NCBI RefSeq assembly: GCF_030538695.1
Contig: NZ_JAUNTN010000003.1
Span: 77,678-141,677, forward strand
Length of the DNA: 64,000 bases
DNA from: Paracoccus sp. (in: a-proteobacteria)
Lineage (GTDB): Bacteria > Pseudomonadota > Alphaproteobacteria > Rhodobacterales > Rhodobacteraceae
Direction: 5' to 3'
The notes beneath the pieces were generated by a model. That model ran no database searches. It was given only the letters and a program-made list of their open reading frames with translations, and had not been told where the DNA came from. Positions within the stretch are counted from its first letter, which is position 1. Every line of letters begins with the position of its first letter. A program made the translations under genes and the position numbers. Positions 23,151 through 31,401 of this stretch are shown in pieces.

Positions 23151-24353
23151 TCAGCGGCCCATGGGCGGGCCGCCCATCATGCCCTGCGCCCGGCGGGCGG
23201 TGGCGGAATTGATGGCTGTGCCGTCGGCTTCGCCGGTGATGACCTGTTCGCCTTCGCGCAGGCCCTCGGTGATTTCCACGATCACCTTGTCATTCAGCCC
23301 GGTGGTGACATTGCGGGTTTCCGGCTGCCCATCCACCAGCACCCGCACCTGATAGCTGCCGTCCGGGTTACGGCGGCCCAGCGCGGTGGCGGGGATGGTC
23401 AGCACATCCGCCGCCTGTCCCTGAACGATGGTGACTTCGGCGGTCATATAGGTGCGCAGGTGGCCGTCGGCATTATCCACCGGGATTTCCCCGATGTAAT
23501 AGACGGCGGAATCCGACCCTGTATCAGTGTTGCTGGAATTGATTGCGCTGTCATTGATGATGCTGCGCGGTGCGGGGGCAATGCTTTCCAGCACGCCTTC
23601 ATATTGCCGCGCATTGTCCCCCAGCAGGGAAAAGCGCACCTGCTGTCCGATGCTGATGCGGGCGATGTCGGCTTCGGAGATTTCGGCCTGAACGGTCATC
23701 TTATCCAGCTGCCCAAGCACCACGATGGTGGGCGAGGATTGCACCGCGTTCACCGTCTGCCCGGCCTGCGCGACCACCGCCAGCACGGTGCCGTCAGCAG
23801 GGGCAGTCACGCGGGTATAGTCAAGATTGGCCTGTGCATTGCTGATCGAGACCTCGGCCGAGATGATCTGCGCATCCAGTGCGGCAATCTGGGCCTTGGC
23901 GGCCTCGACGGCCTCCTCGGCGCTGTCGTAATCGCTGCGGGCGACGGTCTGGTTGCGGACAAGCTGTTGCTGCCGGGACAGGGTTTTTTCTGCCAGCGAC
24001 AGGCTGGCCTGTCGTTCAAGGCGCTGCGCCTGAAGTTGTGCCAGCGTGGCTTCGGCGGTGCGCAGGGCGTTTTCCTGATTGACGGAATCAATCTCGGCAA
24101 TCAGATCGCCCGCCACCACCCGGTCGCCAAGTCCAACCGCCAGCCGGATGATCCGCCCCGATGCCTGCGCCCCCACGGCGACCAGATTGGTCGGTTTGAC
24201 CGTGCCTTCGGCGGCAACGGTCACTTCCACGGTGCCGCGACTGACTGGCGCGGTCAGATAAGTGGTGCTGGCCGGTTGCTGGCCCTGCCACCACCACCAG
24301 CCTGCAACAGCGGCCAGCACAAGCAAAAGCAAAAGGATAATCTTGCGGCGCAT
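23151..24353 (-). CDS. macA: MacA-type periplasmic adaptor of an ABC exporter
   Basis: A 400-aa adaptor of the HlyD/MacA family from ATG 24353; the frame can be extended to a TTG at 24389 but this adds only a polar leader. It has an N-terminal membrane anchor (IILLLLLVLAAVAGWWWW) and a lipoyl/biotinyl-like domain split around a long coiled-coil hairpin (residues about 90-165). Beta-barrel and membrane-proximal domains follow (VGEIPVDNADGHLRTYMTAEV). It joins MacB to a TolC-like channel. It is probably the first gene of the macAB operon. Confidence 0.9.
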   Translation of the reverse strand: MRRKIILLLLLVLAAVAGWWWWQGQQPASTTYLTAPVSRGTVEVTVAAEGTVKPTNLVAVGAQASGRIIRLAVGLGDRVVAGDLIAEIDSVNQENALRTAEATLAQLQAQRLERQASLSLAEKTLSRQQQLVRNQTVARSDYDSAEEAVEAAKAQIAALDAQIISAEVSISNAQANLDYTRVTAPADGTVLAVVAQAGQTVNAVQSSPTIVVLGQLDKMTVQAEISEADIARISIGQQVRFSLLGDNARQYEGVLESIAPAPRSIINDSAINSSNTDTGSDSAVYYIGEIPVDNADGHLRTYMTAEVTIVQGQAADVLTIPATALGRRNPDGSYQVRVLVDGQPETRNVTTGLNDKVIVEITEGLREGEQVITGEADGTAINSATARRAQGMMGGPPMGR

Positions 24354-24514
24354 GGGCGTTCTTTCGGGATCGTTCCGGTTGTGGGACAAAGGCGTCCAGA
24401 TTGCCGCCTATAGCCCGAAGAACCGAAATGAAAGCCAAACGGTTTCCATCTGGGGCAGGAAAAAGGAAAAACGCGCCGGGGATGAACCGGCGCGTTTCGG
24501 GAATGTCAGCCAGC

Positions 24515-26656
24515 TTACAGCTTGAAGGACCAAAACATCGTCTCGCCCGAGCTGTCATCCACACCGTCATTGTCGGTCACGACATAGGCGGTTCCGTCCG
24601 GGGTGATGGCCAGACCTTCGACCTTATCCAGCACATAGCCGCCGGTGGATTTCAGGTCCGGGATCAGGTCGCGCACGGTTTCCTTTGCCACCAGCGGCAG
24701 GTCGCCGTCCAGCGGGGCAGGGATCAGACCGTCCAGCGATACGCGGGTGATGGCCTTCAGCACGGCCTTGTCACCGATCTGGTTGTCGCGCTCGATCAGA
24801 TACAGATAGCCGTCATGGGCGGTGATTTCGGACAGGCCGACCCAGCCTTCGCCGCTGTCCAGCGGATAGCGCACCCCGGCCCATTCGCCCGTCGCCGGGT
24901 CCAGTTGCAGCAGTTTGGTCTGACCCTTGGCGTCGTCTTTCCAGTCGCGCTGAACCGCCAGCCACAGCTTGCCGTCCACCAGCGTGATACCTTCCAGCCC
25001 GAAGCGGGTGGCGTTGGCGATCAGGCTGTCGGGCAGGGCGATTTCCTGCTGGATCGCGCCCGAGGCATCAACATGCAGCACAAGATTCGGGATTTCCTTT
25101 TCCGGGTTGCCCTCGGAGGCCAGCCAGAAGCCGCCTTGTCCGTCGCTGGTGATGCCTTCCAGATCCAGCTTTTCAGCGGGTTTGCCGTCGCGGGTGACGA
25201 TCACCCGGCCGGTGATCTGCGCCGGGGTCTGGCTGGCGTCGATGGTGAAAATCGCGGGTGCGGCGGCGTAATAGCTGTCGCTGACCGCATAAAGCCGGGT
25301 TGCGTCCGCCGGGTCAGTGGCCAGTCCGGACAGCGCGCCCCATGGCGTCAGATCAGTTGCCTCAATGGACGGATAAGCCGGGGCAGCCTCGCTGCGCTCA
25401 TAGATCATCACATGGGCACGGGCGGCGCCGTCATCGCCAAGATCCGCCTCATTCGCGCTGGCGAACAGGTTGCGGCCCGGAATGGCGACCATGCCTTCGG
25501 GGCTGATCCCCGAGGGCAGGGCTTGCAGCGGGGTCAGGCTGCCGTCGGCGGCAACGGCATAGACAAAGATCACGCTGCCGCGCTCGGATGCGACGAACAG
25601 GTATTTCTGGCCGTCATATTCCGCAACCAGCACCGATTCCGGCTCACCGCCCTTTTTGTCGGAGCGTTTGTCCGGGTAGTGACCCAGCCGCATCAGCCAA
25701 TGTTCCAGTTCCGCGCCGGAATCATGGACCACATTGCCCTCACGGTCCCAGACGCTGAAGCCACGGCTGCCGCCCTTCCAGTCGCCTTCGTTCGCGGCCA
25801 CCAGCAGGTCATCGGTCAGCCAGCCGATTGCATCGGGTTCGCGCGGAATATTGGTCAGGCTTTCGGTCGGGGTGATCTGGCCGTCGCGCTTGGTGTCGAT
25901 CTGGTCCAGATCGACGCTGCCCGCGTTGAAATGGCTGCTGACCTGACCATCTGCGCCGATAATCACGATATGGTTGTTTTCCTGCAACGTGACCGCCAGA
26001 TCGCCGCGGCTGTTAAAGGCCAGAAACTCGGGTTCCGGGTCTTCGCCGCCAACGTCGGCCAGCCCGGTCACGTCGATCTTGCGCAGGTTCGCGCAATCTG
26101 CCTGACCATCGACGACCGGGATCGTCACCACGAAACCGGCGGGCATCTGCGGCAGCCCGCCATCGCCTGCGTCCTCGTCGCGCTCATTCTCGATCGCCAC
26201 CGCCAGCAGGGTGCCTTCGGCGTTGCGGGCCACCGAATCGGGCTGGCCGCCAAGGTCACAGCTTGCCGTGATGGTTTGGTCCGCGATGTTCACGCTGCGC
26301 AGCGCGCCCGACGGGTTGGCGTAGGATTCCGAGGTGTTTACTCCGACAAAGGCCATGCCACCAATGACCACGGTGGTGGTCGGTTCGCCGTCCACGTTGA
26401 TATTGCCCAGCGGCTTGGGCGCGCGCGGGTCGGTGATGTCGATCAGACCGATGACACCCAGCGGGCTGTCGGAATAGATCAGCGTGTTGCCATCCTCGGT
26501 CGCGGTGATGATCTCGGCCGAGGTCTCGCGGGTCTGATCCTCGCCCGCCGCCATATTGGCGATGGTGGGAAAGCTGGAAATACGGTTGAACACCGGCTCG
26601 GCCACGGCGGGGGCGGCGGCAAGGGCAAGCACGGAACAAAGGGTCAGGCGAAGCAT
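24515..26656 (-). CDS. secreted phytase-like (esterase-like) beta-propeller protein
   Basis: A 713-aa exported protein with a signal peptide cut after AAPAVA. The N-terminal half resembles the choice-of-anchor-I/beta-propeller repeat proteins (GDPRAP-like IDITDPRAPKPLGNINVDGEP, PEFLAFNSRGDLAVTLQENN). The C-terminal half matches the phytase-like domain (LDLEGITSDGQGGFWLASEG, RFGLEGITLVDGKLWLAVQRDW, VEGLAITPDGTAYVVTDND). It may release phosphate from organic esters, but catalytic activity of this family is poorly defined. Three Pho-box-like repeats lie 45-73 bp upstream, which supports a role in phosphate scavenging. The ribosome site is GAGGAT. Confidence 0.8.
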   Translation of the reverse strand: MLRLTLCSVLALAAAPAVAEPVFNRISSFPTIANMAAGEDQTRETSAEIITATEDGNTLIYSDSPLGVIGLIDITDPRAPKPLGNINVDGEPTTTVVIGGMAFVGVNTSESYANPSGALRSVNIADQTITASCDLGGQPDSVARNAEGTLLAVAIENERDEDAGDGGLPQMPAGFVVTIPVVDGQADCANLRKIDVTGLADVGGEDPEPEFLAFNSRGDLAVTLQENNHIVIIGADGQVSSHFNAGSVDLDQIDTKRDGQITPTESLTNIPREPDAIGWLTDDLLVAANEGDWKGGSRGFSVWDREGNVVHDSGAELEHWLMRLGHYPDKRSDKKGGEPESVLVAEYDGQKYLFVASERGSVIFVYAVAADGSLTPLQALPSGISPEGMVAIPGRNLFASANEADLGDDGAARAHVMIYERSEAAPAYPSIEATDLTPWGALSGLATDPADATRLYAVSDSYYAAAPAIFTIDASQTPAQITGRVIVTRDGKPAEKLDLEGITSDGQGGFWLASEGNPEKEIPNLVLHVDASGAIQQEIALPDSLIANATRFGLEGITLVDGKLWLAVQRDWKDDAKGQTKLLQLDPATGEWAGVRYPLDSGEGWVGLSEITAHDGYLYLIERDNQIGDKAVLKAITRVSLDGLIPAPLDGDLPLVAKETVRDLIPDLKSTGGYVLDKVEGLAITPDGTAYVVTDNDGVDDSSGETMFWSFKL

Positions 26657-26700
26657 CGGAAATCCTCATTGCGATAGCAGAGGGTTTCTGATGCGGCGAT

Positions 26701-26729
26701 GTAACGGCACCGTGACCGCAGTATGACAT
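26701..26729 (-). promoter_or_regulatory. probable Pho box upstream of the phytase-like gene
   Basis: On the minus strand ATGTCAT, CGGTCAC and CCGTTAC follow each other with exact 4-base spacers, an 11-bp period. The first two match the PhoB half-site CTGTCAT/C at 6 of 7 positions each. The third is weaker. Confidence 0.55.
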
Positions 26730-26778
26730 TTTTGTGGCAGATCAGCGCCTGTGTGCAAGGTGCTGATCTGGCTGCGAT

Positions 26779-28050
26779 TTATCCGCGAGCGGCGCGGATT
26801 GCATCGTCCAGAATGTCCAGCGCCTCGTCAAAGGTCGCGTCCTCGATGGTCAGCGGCGCAAGGAAGCGGATGACATTGCCATGCACCCCGCAGGACAGCA
26901 GGATCAGCCCGCGCTCCAGCGCCTCGGCCCGGATGCGGTTGACCAGATCGGGCAGGGGCGTGCCGTCGCCATCGCGGAACTCGGTAGCCGTCATAAAACC
27001 GGGGCCGCGGATGTCCACGATCTCGGGGGCCTCATTGCCCAGTGCTTTCAGCCGGGCTGTCAGGCGTTCGCCAAGCGCATTTGCGCGGCTGCACAGGTCG
27101 CGGGCCTCGATCTCCTCAAGCACGGCCAGCGCGGCAGCAATGGCCAGCGGGTTGCCGGCATAAGTGCCGCCAAGCCCGCCGGGCTGCGGCGCATCCATCA
27201 CCTCGGCCCGGCCGGTCACGGCGGACAGCGGAAAGCCCCCGGCCAGCGATTTCGCCATGGTCATCAGGTCAGGCACCACGTCGTAATGATCCATGGCGAA
27301 CAACTTGCCGGTGCGGGCAAAGCCGGTCTGCACCTCGTCCGCGATCAGCAGGATGCTATGCGCATCGCAGACCTGCCGCAGCCCGCGCATCAGATCGGCA
27401 GGCGCAGGGTTAAAGCCGCCTTCACCCTGCACGGGTTCGATGATGATGGCCGCGACGCGGGCCGGGTCCACATCGGATTTCAGCAGCCGGTTCAGCGCCT
27501 CCAGTGAATCGGCGGTGGTGACGCCTTCCATCGCTGAGGGGAACGGAATGTGCCACACATCCGCAGGCAGCGCCCCGAACCCGGCCTTATAGGGGAAAAC
27601 CTTGCCGGTCAGCGCCATGCCCATGAAGGTGCGCCCGTGGAAGCCGCCGGAAAAGGCAATCACCGCATCGCGGCGGGTATAAGCGCGGGCGATCTTGACC
27701 GCGTTTTCCACGGCTTCGGCCCCGGTGGTGGCGAACAGGGTTTTCTTGGGGAAGCGACCCGGCGTCAGCGCATTCAGCTTTTCCGCCAGCAGCACATAAG
27801 ATTCATAGGGAACGACCTGATGGCAGGTGTGGGTCAGGCTGTCCAACTGTGCCTGAACGGCGGCCATCACGCGCGGATTGCGGTGGCCGGTGTTCAGCAC
27901 CGCAATGCCGCCTGCAAAGTCGATATAGCGCCGCCCGTCAGCGTCCCAAAGCTCGGCATTTTCTGCGCGGGTGGCAAAGATCGGTGTGGCAAAGCCAACC
28001 CCGCCCGCAATAGCGGCAGAGCGGCGGGCAAGAAGCGCGGCGTTGGACAT
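26779..28050 (-). CDS. gabT: 4-aminobutyrate-type class III aminotransferase
   Basis: A 423-aa PLP enzyme. Family marks are FATTGAEAVENAVKIARAYT, the AFSGGFHGRTFMGMALTGK block, LIADEVQTGFARTGKLFAMDH, and the Schiff-base lysine in MTMAKSLAGGFPLSAVTGR. It most likely converts 4-aminobutyrate and 2-oxoglutarate to succinate semialdehyde and glutamate; other omega-amino acids are possible. A ribosome site AAAGGGGG precedes the ATG. It is divergent from the ureide/purine genes across a gap with two phased palindromes. No gabD is adjacent. Confidence 0.85.
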   Translation of the reverse strand: MSNAALLARRSAAIAGGVGFATPIFATRAENAELWDADGRRYIDFAGGIAVLNTGHRNPRVMAAVQAQLDSLTHTCHQVVPYESYVLLAEKLNALTPGRFPKKTLFATTGAEAVENAVKIARAYTRRDAVIAFSGGFHGRTFMGMALTGKVFPYKAGFGALPADVWHIPFPSAMEGVTTADSLEALNRLLKSDVDPARVAAIIIEPVQGEGGFNPAPADLMRGLRQVCDAHSILLIADEVQTGFARTGKLFAMDHYDVVPDLMTMAKSLAGGFPLSAVTGRAEVMDAPQPGGLGGTYAGNPLAIAAALAVLEEIEARDLCSRANALGERLTARLKALGNEAPEIVDIRGPGFMTATEFRDGDGTPLPDLVNRIRAEALERGLILLSCGVHGNVIRFLAPLTIEDATFDEALDILDDAIRAARG

Positions 28051-28120
28051 GGAAAACCCCCTTTGGAACCTGTCGTCAGACTAGCTCAATAGCGGGGTGG
28101 ATCAAGGGGACTCGCGGCGC

Positions 28121-28167
28121 TGCCCGGAAATCGGGCAGATTATGCGCCGACTGCCCGGTTGTGGGCA
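28121..28167. promoter_or_regulatory. two phased TGCCC-GGGCA palindromes between gabT and the ureide genes
   Basis: TGCCC/GGGCA arms occur at 28121-28125 / 28133-28137 (extended to CTGCCCG / CGGGCAG) and again at 28152-28156 / 28163-28167. The two sites start 31 bp apart, three helical turns. They look like tandem operators for a dimeric regulator of one or both divergent genes. Confidence 0.5.
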
Positions 28168-28228
28168 TTTCCCTTGCCTTTCCGTCGCTTGACGCTTTGA
28201 TTAAAGACGCAGGACTCAAGGGGATACC

Positions 28229-29053
28229 ATGACCGACCGCCGCTATTACGCGCCCCAGGGCGGGTTGCCGCCACAAACGCAATTGCTGACTGACCGTGCG
28301 ATGTTCACCGAGGCTTATGCGGTGATTCCGCGCGGCACTTTCAGCGATATTGTCACCAGCTATCTGCCGTTTTGGGACAAGGCGCGGTTCTGGGTCATCG
28401 CCCGACCTATGACGGGTTTTGCCGAGACGTTCAGTCAGTATATCGCTGAACTGGCTCCCGGCGGCGGATCAGACCGGCCCGAAACCGAGGCCGGGGTTCA
28501 GGCGGTGTTGTTCGTGACCCAGGGCAGCCTGACCCTGGCGCTGGCGGGCCAGGTGCATCAGATGGTGCCGGGTGGCTATGCCTATCTGCCGCCGGATGCA
28601 GTCTGGAGTCTGCGCAACAGCGGCGATACCCCGGCACAATTCCACTGGGTTCGCAAGCGGTATCAATTGGTTGACGGGCTGCCCGTTCCCGAAGCCTTTG
28701 TCACGAATGAGGCCGATGTCGCCCCGGTTCCAATGCCTGACACAAACGGCGCATGGGCCACCACTCGCTTTGTCGATCCCGCCGATCTGCGCCATGATAT
28801 GCATGTCAATATCGTGAGTTTTCAACCCGGTGGGGTGATCCCCTTTGCGGAAACGCATGTGATGGAACACGGCCTCTATGTGCTTGAAGGCAAAGCGGTT
28901 TATCGGCTGAATCAGGATTGGGTCGAGGTCGAGGCCGGTGATTTCATGTGGCTGCGCGCCTTTTGCCCGCAGGCTTGTTATGCCGGTGGGCCGGGACCAT
29001 TCCGCTATCTGCTGTATAAGGACGTAAACCGGCATATGCCGCTGAAACTGTGA
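28229..29053 (+). CDS. (S)-ureidoglycine aminohydrolase, bicupin
   Basis: A 274-aa protein of two cupin domains (residues about 55-135 and 180-265). It matches the AllE/YlbA/UGHY family by PRGTFSDIVTSYLPFWD, GGYAYLPPDAVWSLRN, and the metal-site region HVMEHGLYVLEGKAVYRLN with GDFMWLRAFCPQACYAGG. The enzyme removes ammonia from (S)-ureidoglycine to give ureidoglycolate in purine breakdown. Ribosome site AAGGGGAT. It is followed by a purine permease, which supports the role. Allantoinase and allantoate amidohydrolase are not in the window. Confidence 0.87.
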   Translation: MTDRRYYAPQGGLPPQTQLLTDRAMFTEAYAVIPRGTFSDIVTSYLPFWDKARFWVIARPMTGFAETFSQYIAELAPGGGSDRPETEAGVQAVLFVTQGSLTLALAGQVHQMVPGGYAYLPPDAVWSLRNSGDTPAQFHWVRKRYQLVDGLPVPEAFVTNEADVAPVPMPDTNGAWATTRFVDPADLRHDMHVNIVSFQPGGVIPFAETHVMEHGLYVLEGKAVYRLNQDWVEVEAGDFMWLRAFCPQACYAGGPGPFRYLLYKDVNRHMPLKL

Positions 29054-29084
29054 AATAAAACAACAAAACCGACAGGGAAGTGAA

Positions 29085-30557
29085 ATGACAAAAACTGATG
29101 GCGTTGACGCCGTGCTGCCGCCCGGCCCGTTGTTCACGCTGGGGCTGCAGCATGTGCTGGTGATGTATGCGGGTGCGGTGGCGGTGCCGCTGATCGTTGG
29201 CCGGGCGCTGCAACTGGATGCGGAGCAGGTGGCGTTCCTGATCTCGGCGGATCTGTTTGTTTGCGGGATTGTCTCGATCATTCAGTCGCTTGGCGCAGGT
29301 CCGTGGTTCGGCATCCGGTTGCCGGTGATGATGGGCGTGACCTTTGCATCGGTCGGGCCGATGGTTGCCATCGCGCAGGCCAACCCCGGAACCGAAGGCG
29401 CGCGGCTGATCTTTGGCGCCATTATCGGCGCCGGGATTATCGGGATGCTGATTGCGCCGCTGATCGGGCGAATGTTGCGGTTTTTCCCGCCGGTGGTGAC
29501 GGGGACGATCATTCTGGTGATTGGTGTGACCCTGATGCGCATTGGCATCAACTGGATTTTTGGGGTGCCGGTCGGCCCGACCGCGCCGAAACTGGTGGAC
29601 CCCGCGCAGGCCGAGTGGCTGGTGCAGGTCACGGCCCTGCCCGGCGCACCCGAACGCCCCGCCGGTCTGGCGCTGGCCGCCAGCCAGCCGAACCCGGCCT
29701 ATGCCGCGCCGGTCAATATCGCAATTTCGGCGGCAGTTCTGGCCGTGGTGCTGATGGTCGCCCGGTTCACCCGCGGCTTCTTTTCCAACATCGCGGTTCT
29801 GGTCGGGATTGTCGCGGGCTGCATGCTGGCCAGCGTGATGGGGCTGATGCCCTATGACAAAGTGGCCAAGGCCCCGCTGTTCGAGCTGATCCTGCCGTTT
29901 CATTTCGGGATGCCGATTTTCGACCCGGTGATGATCCTGACCATGGTGCTGGTGATGATTGTGGTGATGATCGAATCGACCGGCATGTTTCTGGCCTTGG
30001 GCGAGATGACCGGCCGCCGCATCACCCCGCAAATGCTGACCGCGGGCCTGCGCACCGATGGGCTTGGCACACTGATCGGCGGGGTGTTCAACACCTTTCC
30101 TTATACGTCGTTTTCACAAAACGTCGGGCTGGTTGGCGTGACCGGGGTGCGCTCGCGCTATGTCTGCGTGGCGGGCGGGGTGATTATGCTGGTGATGGGG
30201 CTGATCCCGAAAATTGGCGCTTTGGTCGAATCCATTCCGACGGCGGTGCTTGGTGGTGCTGGCGTGGTGATGTTCGGCATGGTTGCCGCAACCGGCATCC
30301 GCATCCTTTCGGCGGTGGATTTCAAGGTGAATCGCTATAATCTGTTCATCGTGGCGATCAGCCTTGGTATGGGGATGATCCCGCTGGTTGCGCCTGATTT
30401 CCGCATGTGGATGCCCCACGCCATCCACCCGCTGATCGAATCGGGGATTCTTCTGGCCTCGGTTTCGGCGGTGGGGCTGAATGCGTTTTTCAACGGTGCG
30501 GCGGGCGATGCCAGCCAGTTGCGTGACGCTGCCATGAACAGCGACGGCGGGCATTGA
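29085..30557 (+). CDS. NCS2-family purine/urate permease
   Basis: A 490-aa membrane protein of the nucleobase:cation symporter-2 family with about 14 helices. It opens with LFTLGLQHVLVMYAGAVAVPLIVG and holds the conserved substrate region NTFPYTSFSQNVGLVGVTGVRSRYV (residues about 345-370). That TSFSQN variant is usual in xanthine/urate carriers. It is placed 31 bp behind ureidoglycine aminohydrolase with a ribosome site AGGGAAG, so the two are probably co-transcribed. It most likely imports urate, xanthine or allantoin-related compounds; the exact ligand is not determined. Confidence 0.87.
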   Translation: MTKTDGVDAVLPPGPLFTLGLQHVLVMYAGAVAVPLIVGRALQLDAEQVAFLISADLFVCGIVSIIQSLGAGPWFGIRLPVMMGVTFASVGPMVAIAQANPGTEGARLIFGAIIGAGIIGMLIAPLIGRMLRFFPPVVTGTIILVIGVTLMRIGINWIFGVPVGPTAPKLVDPAQAEWLVQVTALPGAPERPAGLALAASQPNPAYAAPVNIAISAAVLAVVLMVARFTRGFFSNIAVLVGIVAGCMLASVMGLMPYDKVAKAPLFELILPFHFGMPIFDPVMILTMVLVMIVVMIESTGMFLALGEMTGRRITPQMLTAGLRTDGLGTLIGGVFNTFPYTSFSQNVGLVGVTGVRSRYVCVAGGVIMLVMGLIPKIGALVESIPTAVLGGAGVVMFGMVAATGIRILSAVDFKVNRYNLFIVAISLGMGMIPLVAPDFRMWMPHAIHPLIESGILLASVSAVGLNAFFNGAAGDASQLRDAAMNSDGGH

Positions 30558-30568
30558 CATGCAGGGCT

Positions 30569-30587
30569 GGGGGTCTATCTGACCCCC
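30569..30587 (+). promoter_or_regulatory. stem-loop abutting the chaC-like start
   Basis: GGGGGTC (30569-30575), loop TATCT, GACCCCC (30581-30587) ends two bases before the ATG at 30589. It could terminate the permease transcript or mask the translation start. No conventional ribosome site is visible for the ATG. Confidence 0.5.
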
Positions 30588-30588
30588 C

Positions 30589-31311
30589 ATGCCCGAGGAT
30601 TTCATCGCCCATATCCCCAACGCCGCCCCCGTTCGCCAGATGTCGCTGACGCCGGAACTGGTGCGGCTGACCCTGCGGGATATGCCGGATTTGGGCGAAG
30701 AACCCGGATGGACACCGCTGTCTGATGACGAAACGAACGCGCTGGCCGCCCGTTTTGCGGCGGAATGTGACGGGCCGTTGTGGGTGTTCGCCTATGGCTC
30801 GCTGATCTGGAAGCCTGATTTCGATGCGGTGGACAGCCAGCGGGCCACGGCTTTTGGCTGGCATCGGTCCTTTTGTCTGAAAATGAACCGCTGGCGCGGC
30901 TCGCCTGAACAATATGGGCTGATGATGGCGCTGGAACGCGGCGGGCGCTGCGACGGGATGATCTATCGCACACCGGATGGGGATGCGGAAAACCAGTTGC
31001 GCCGGATGATTGCCCGTGAAATCGCTTATCACGAAAATATCCCGATGATCCGCTGGTCCTCTGTTCATACACCCGAAGGTCGTAAGCGGGCGCTGATCTT
31101 CTGGGCCGGGCCAAAGGGTCCGCGCATTGCCAGCAAAATGCCGCTGCATCAGGTGGCGCATGTGCTGGCCCGCGCTTGCGGTCCGGTTGGCTCATGCGCG
31201 GAATATCTTTACAATACCGTGCTGCATTTAGCCGCTTACGGCATCCATGACCGCAACCTTTGGACATTGCAGGATCTGGTCGCGCAGGAAATCCGCCAGT
31301 TGCACGGCTGA
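30589..31311 (+). CDS. ChaC-like gamma-glutamylcyclotransferase
   Basis: A 240-aa protein with the defining VFAYGSLIWKP motif (residues about 66-76) and the glutamate-containing REIAYHEN region. ChaC enzymes split gamma-glutamyl peptides such as glutathione to 5-oxoproline and an amine. It follows the purine permease by 31 bp on the same strand, but a strong stem-loop lies right before the start, so translation may be regulated. A later ATG (30640) is an alternative start, but it also lacks a good site. The link to purine metabolism is by position only. Confidence 0.82.
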   Translation: MPEDFIAHIPNAAPVRQMSLTPELVRLTLRDMPDLGEEPGWTPLSDDETNALAARFAAECDGPLWVFAYGSLIWKPDFDAVDSQRATAFGWHRSFCLKMNRWRGSPEQYGLMMALERGGRCDGMIYRTPDGDAENQLRRMIAREIAYHENIPMIRWSSVHTPEGRKRALIFWAGPKGPRIASKMPLHQVAHVLARACGPVGSCAEYLYNTVLHLAAYGIHDRNLWTLQDLVAQEIRQLHG

Positions 31312-31315
31312 CCCG

Positions 31316-31347
31316 ATCTTTTGTCCCCAAATATCCCCGCCGGAGGC
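31316..31347 (+). repeat. 3'-end element, copy B
   Basis: Starts 4 bases after the chaC-like stop and reads ATCTTTTGTCC then AAATATCCCCGCCGGAGG, matching copy A at 21131 except for two bases between the blocks. It is followed directly by a strong terminator. Confidence 0.6.
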
Positions 31348-31348
31348 A

Positions 31349-31375
31349 AAAAGCCCCGCCAAAGGCGGGGCTTTT
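31349..31375. terminator. bidirectional Rho-independent terminator
   Basis: AAAAGCCCCGCC (31349-31360), loop AAA, GGCGGGGCTTTT (31364-31375): a perfect 12-bp stem with an A-tract on one side and a T-tract on the other. It lies between convergent genes (chaC-like and the PQQ dehydrogenase) and can stop transcription from both. Confidence 0.93.
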
Positions 31376-31401
31376 CCAGTCATTGAACCAAAGGCGCAGA
31401 T

